From positions 1 through 6,365 of the forward strand of contig DARE01000039.1 of NCBI GenBank assembly GCA_002503205.1: a stretch of DNA of 6,365 nucleotides, in the 5' to 3' direction. Shown here in pieces: positions 5,164 to 6,365 of this stretch. Below the pieces are notes generated by a model that was given only the letters and a program-made list of their open reading frames with translations, was not told the origin of the DNA and made no database searches. The stretch is from Thermoplasmatales archaeon UBA447 (GTDB lineage: Archaea; Thermoplasmatota; Thermoplasmata; Thermoplasmatales; Thermoplasmataceae). Position 1 is the first letter of the stretch; each line of letters opens with the position of its first letter. Made by a program: the position numbers and the translations under genes.

Positions 5164-6365
5164 ATGAGGAGTGTGGCTAAGAAAAAAAAGGCATTAGCTG
5201 CCGTTGCTGTTTCCGTATTTATCGCAGTTGTTGTTTTATCCTCATCACTGGCAGTCAATGGTGATGGCCAGAACAGATCACATGTAAACTCCCTTGGTTC
5301 ATCTTACCCTGCGCATAACATTTCGCTAAAGGAATCAGCAATTGAGTCAGGATTCTTTGGAACCACTACAACAAGCCCTATTGGGATCGCTGATGCTGGG
5401 GTTTCCGCAAACGGTTCCTATTCTTATTCTTCAACTTCATTTCTTGGAAAGATTGGCATAAATCAGCTGAAAGTATCAGGTTCTCAGGGAAAAAATCTAT
5501 CATTTCAGCTCAATCTAAACCTTAAATTCTTCTATGGTGGAACTACGTACGTTTACTGGGTTCAGGATGTGGCTTACTTCAATACCACTGACAACAATAT
5601 ATATTTCATAGACAACGTGTGGAACTTTTCAGCCATACTTTTTCCCGACACCTCCAGTTCAATGTCAAACTCCACTGTATCTGGTAACGGCAGCATACTT
5701 TCATCCTCGGAGGGTGCCCTTTATTATGATATTGCCAACTCCTCCCTCCCAGGAAATTTTGTCAATCTTACGGAGCCTTCGGAAATTGAGCTTATGTCAA
5801 ACAGCACAGTTTCCAGCAGCGGTTCTCCAGAGGTTGTGCTGCGGTACAATGATGGCTACGGCTGGGTAACCTACGATAATGTGGTTTTTAAATTTGCCAG
5901 AGGTTCTGTCAGTGACAGTAATTTCGTCGTTGACGGTCAGGTTAACAATCCAGAAGGGCTAAGTTATGACGCAGAGCTAATAATGGGTGGCCCTGGAGGA
6001 GGTTCAAGCACAAATGATCAACTGTCAAATGTCACAATGGGCCTCCAGTTCTGGAATGGGCACAATTTTCAGGAGATTACAAATGCCATAAATTATGGCT
6101 TAGATACTGGCGAAACCATATCCAACGCACTTTCAAGGGCATATTATTATACAAGCAATGGAACGATTTATGAGAAAATAGTTAACGGCACTGAGGCCAC
6201 AGGTGTGGTCTATTATTCCTCAAACATATCCGTCCTGAAAGTTAGCAGTCCCTTTAACAATGGTATTATAAAAATAAACGGGACTCCTCATGAATTCATA
6301 GGTGGTCAGGTAAATCTTACCCTGGGACCTGGGAATTATTCCGTAAGCATAGTGAACAATTCCCT
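5164..6365 (+). CDS. Thermopsin-family secreted acid protease, N-terminal 400 residues, cut by the window edge
   Basis: Thermopsins (MEROPS family A5) are archaeal acid endopeptidases secreted or anchored outside the cell. Reading from ATG 5164 the frame is open to the end of the window. A basic n-region (MRSVAKKKK) and hydrophobic core (about 10-31) form a signal peptide, with cleavage likely near 30-36. Family landmarks follow in order: PIGIADAG (72-79) and SYSYSSTSFLGKI (85-97), then YWVQDVAYFNT (131-141), FIDNVWNFS (148-156) and the late ELIMGGPGGGSS (271-282). From residue 350 a PEGA-like beta segment begins (INGTPHEF...GPGNYSV). Nineteen Asn-X-Ser/Thr sequons fit a glycosylated surface protein. 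An in-frame GTG at 5134 would add 10 residues; I prefer ATG because it begins a compact signal peptide and follows AGGGA at a usable distance. The C terminus lies outside the window. Confidence 0.9.
   Translation, partial: MRSVAKKKKALAAVAVSVFIAVVVLSSSLAVNGDGQNRSHVNSLGSSYPAHNISLKESAIESGFFGTTTTSPIGIADAGVSANGSYSYSSTSFLGKIGINQLKVSGSQGKNLSFQLNLNLKFFYGGTTYVYWVQDVAYFNTTDNNIYFIDNVWNFSAILFPDTSSSMSNSTVSGNGSILSSSEGALYYDIANSSLPGNFVNLTEPSEIELMSNSTVSSSGSPEVVLRYNDGYGWVTYDNVVFKFARGSVSDSNFVVDGQVNNPEGLSYDAELIMGGPGGGSSTNDQLSNVTMGLQFWNGHNFQEITNAINYGLDTGETISNALSRAYYYTSNGTIYEKIVNGTEATGVVYYSSNISVLKVSSPFNNGIIKINGTPHEFIGGQVNLTLGPGNYSVSIVNNS

Noticed and set aside
1..6365. CRISPR array, insertion sequence, integrase or toxin-antitoxin pair
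   Set aside because: No regularly spaced repeats, transposase motifs, terminal inverted repeats or small overlapping gene pairs of that type were seen.

Overview
The window looks like chromosomal DNA from a Thermoplasmatales-type, thermoacidophilic, heterotrophic archaeon. Three things suggest this. A thermopsin-family acid protease runs off the right edge, and that family is essentially archaeal and typical of Thermoplasmatales and Sulfolobales. Arg and Ile codons favour AGA/AGG and ATA, in DNA of moderate, slightly AT-rich composition. Several genes also lack a Shine-Dalgarno site and instead carry an AT-rich box A about 25 bases before the start codon, as expected for leaderless archaeal transcripts. 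The genus assignment is inference; no rRNA or other marker gene is present.

Layout from left to right. Bases 1-42 may hold the first 14 codons of a minus-strand gene leaving the window. At 113-1306 (+) lies a 12-TM major facilitator exporter of the TetA/DHA1 type. At 1407-1625 (+) is a small four-cysteine zinc-ribbon protein. A 249-base gap (1626-1874) has no convincing gene, but it contains a T-run and two plus-strand box-A-like elements. At 1875-2243 (-) is a three-TM DUF202/YidH-type membrane protein, convergent with the zinc-ribbon gene. A 104-base divergent spacer (2244-2347) carries a GCATAA/TTATGC palindrome plus a third half-site. From there four genes run rightward: a 111-aa protein with one DnaJ-type zinc module and two TM helices (2348-2683), a GH31 alpha-glucosidase (2765-4537), a 145-aa two-TM protein with a cytoplasmic tail (4607-5044), and the N-terminal 400 residues of a thermopsin-type secreted protease (5164 to the edge).

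Working together: the GH31 enzyme and the thermopsin fit a scavenging lifestyle, with oligosaccharide hydrolysis inside the cell and acid proteolysis outside. The MFS protein is probably an efflux or solute porter. The four rightward genes are separated by 69-119 bases and several have their own box A, so they look more like independently transcribed neighbours than one tight operon.

No defence system, mobile element, CRISPR array, tRNA or rRNA was seen. The items most worth following up are the GH31 protein that stops where its distal C-terminal beta domain should continue, the membrane-anchored single DnaJ zinc module with an apparent leaderless TTG start, the palindromic operator candidate over its promoter, and the uncharacterised two-TM protein between the glucosidase and the protease.
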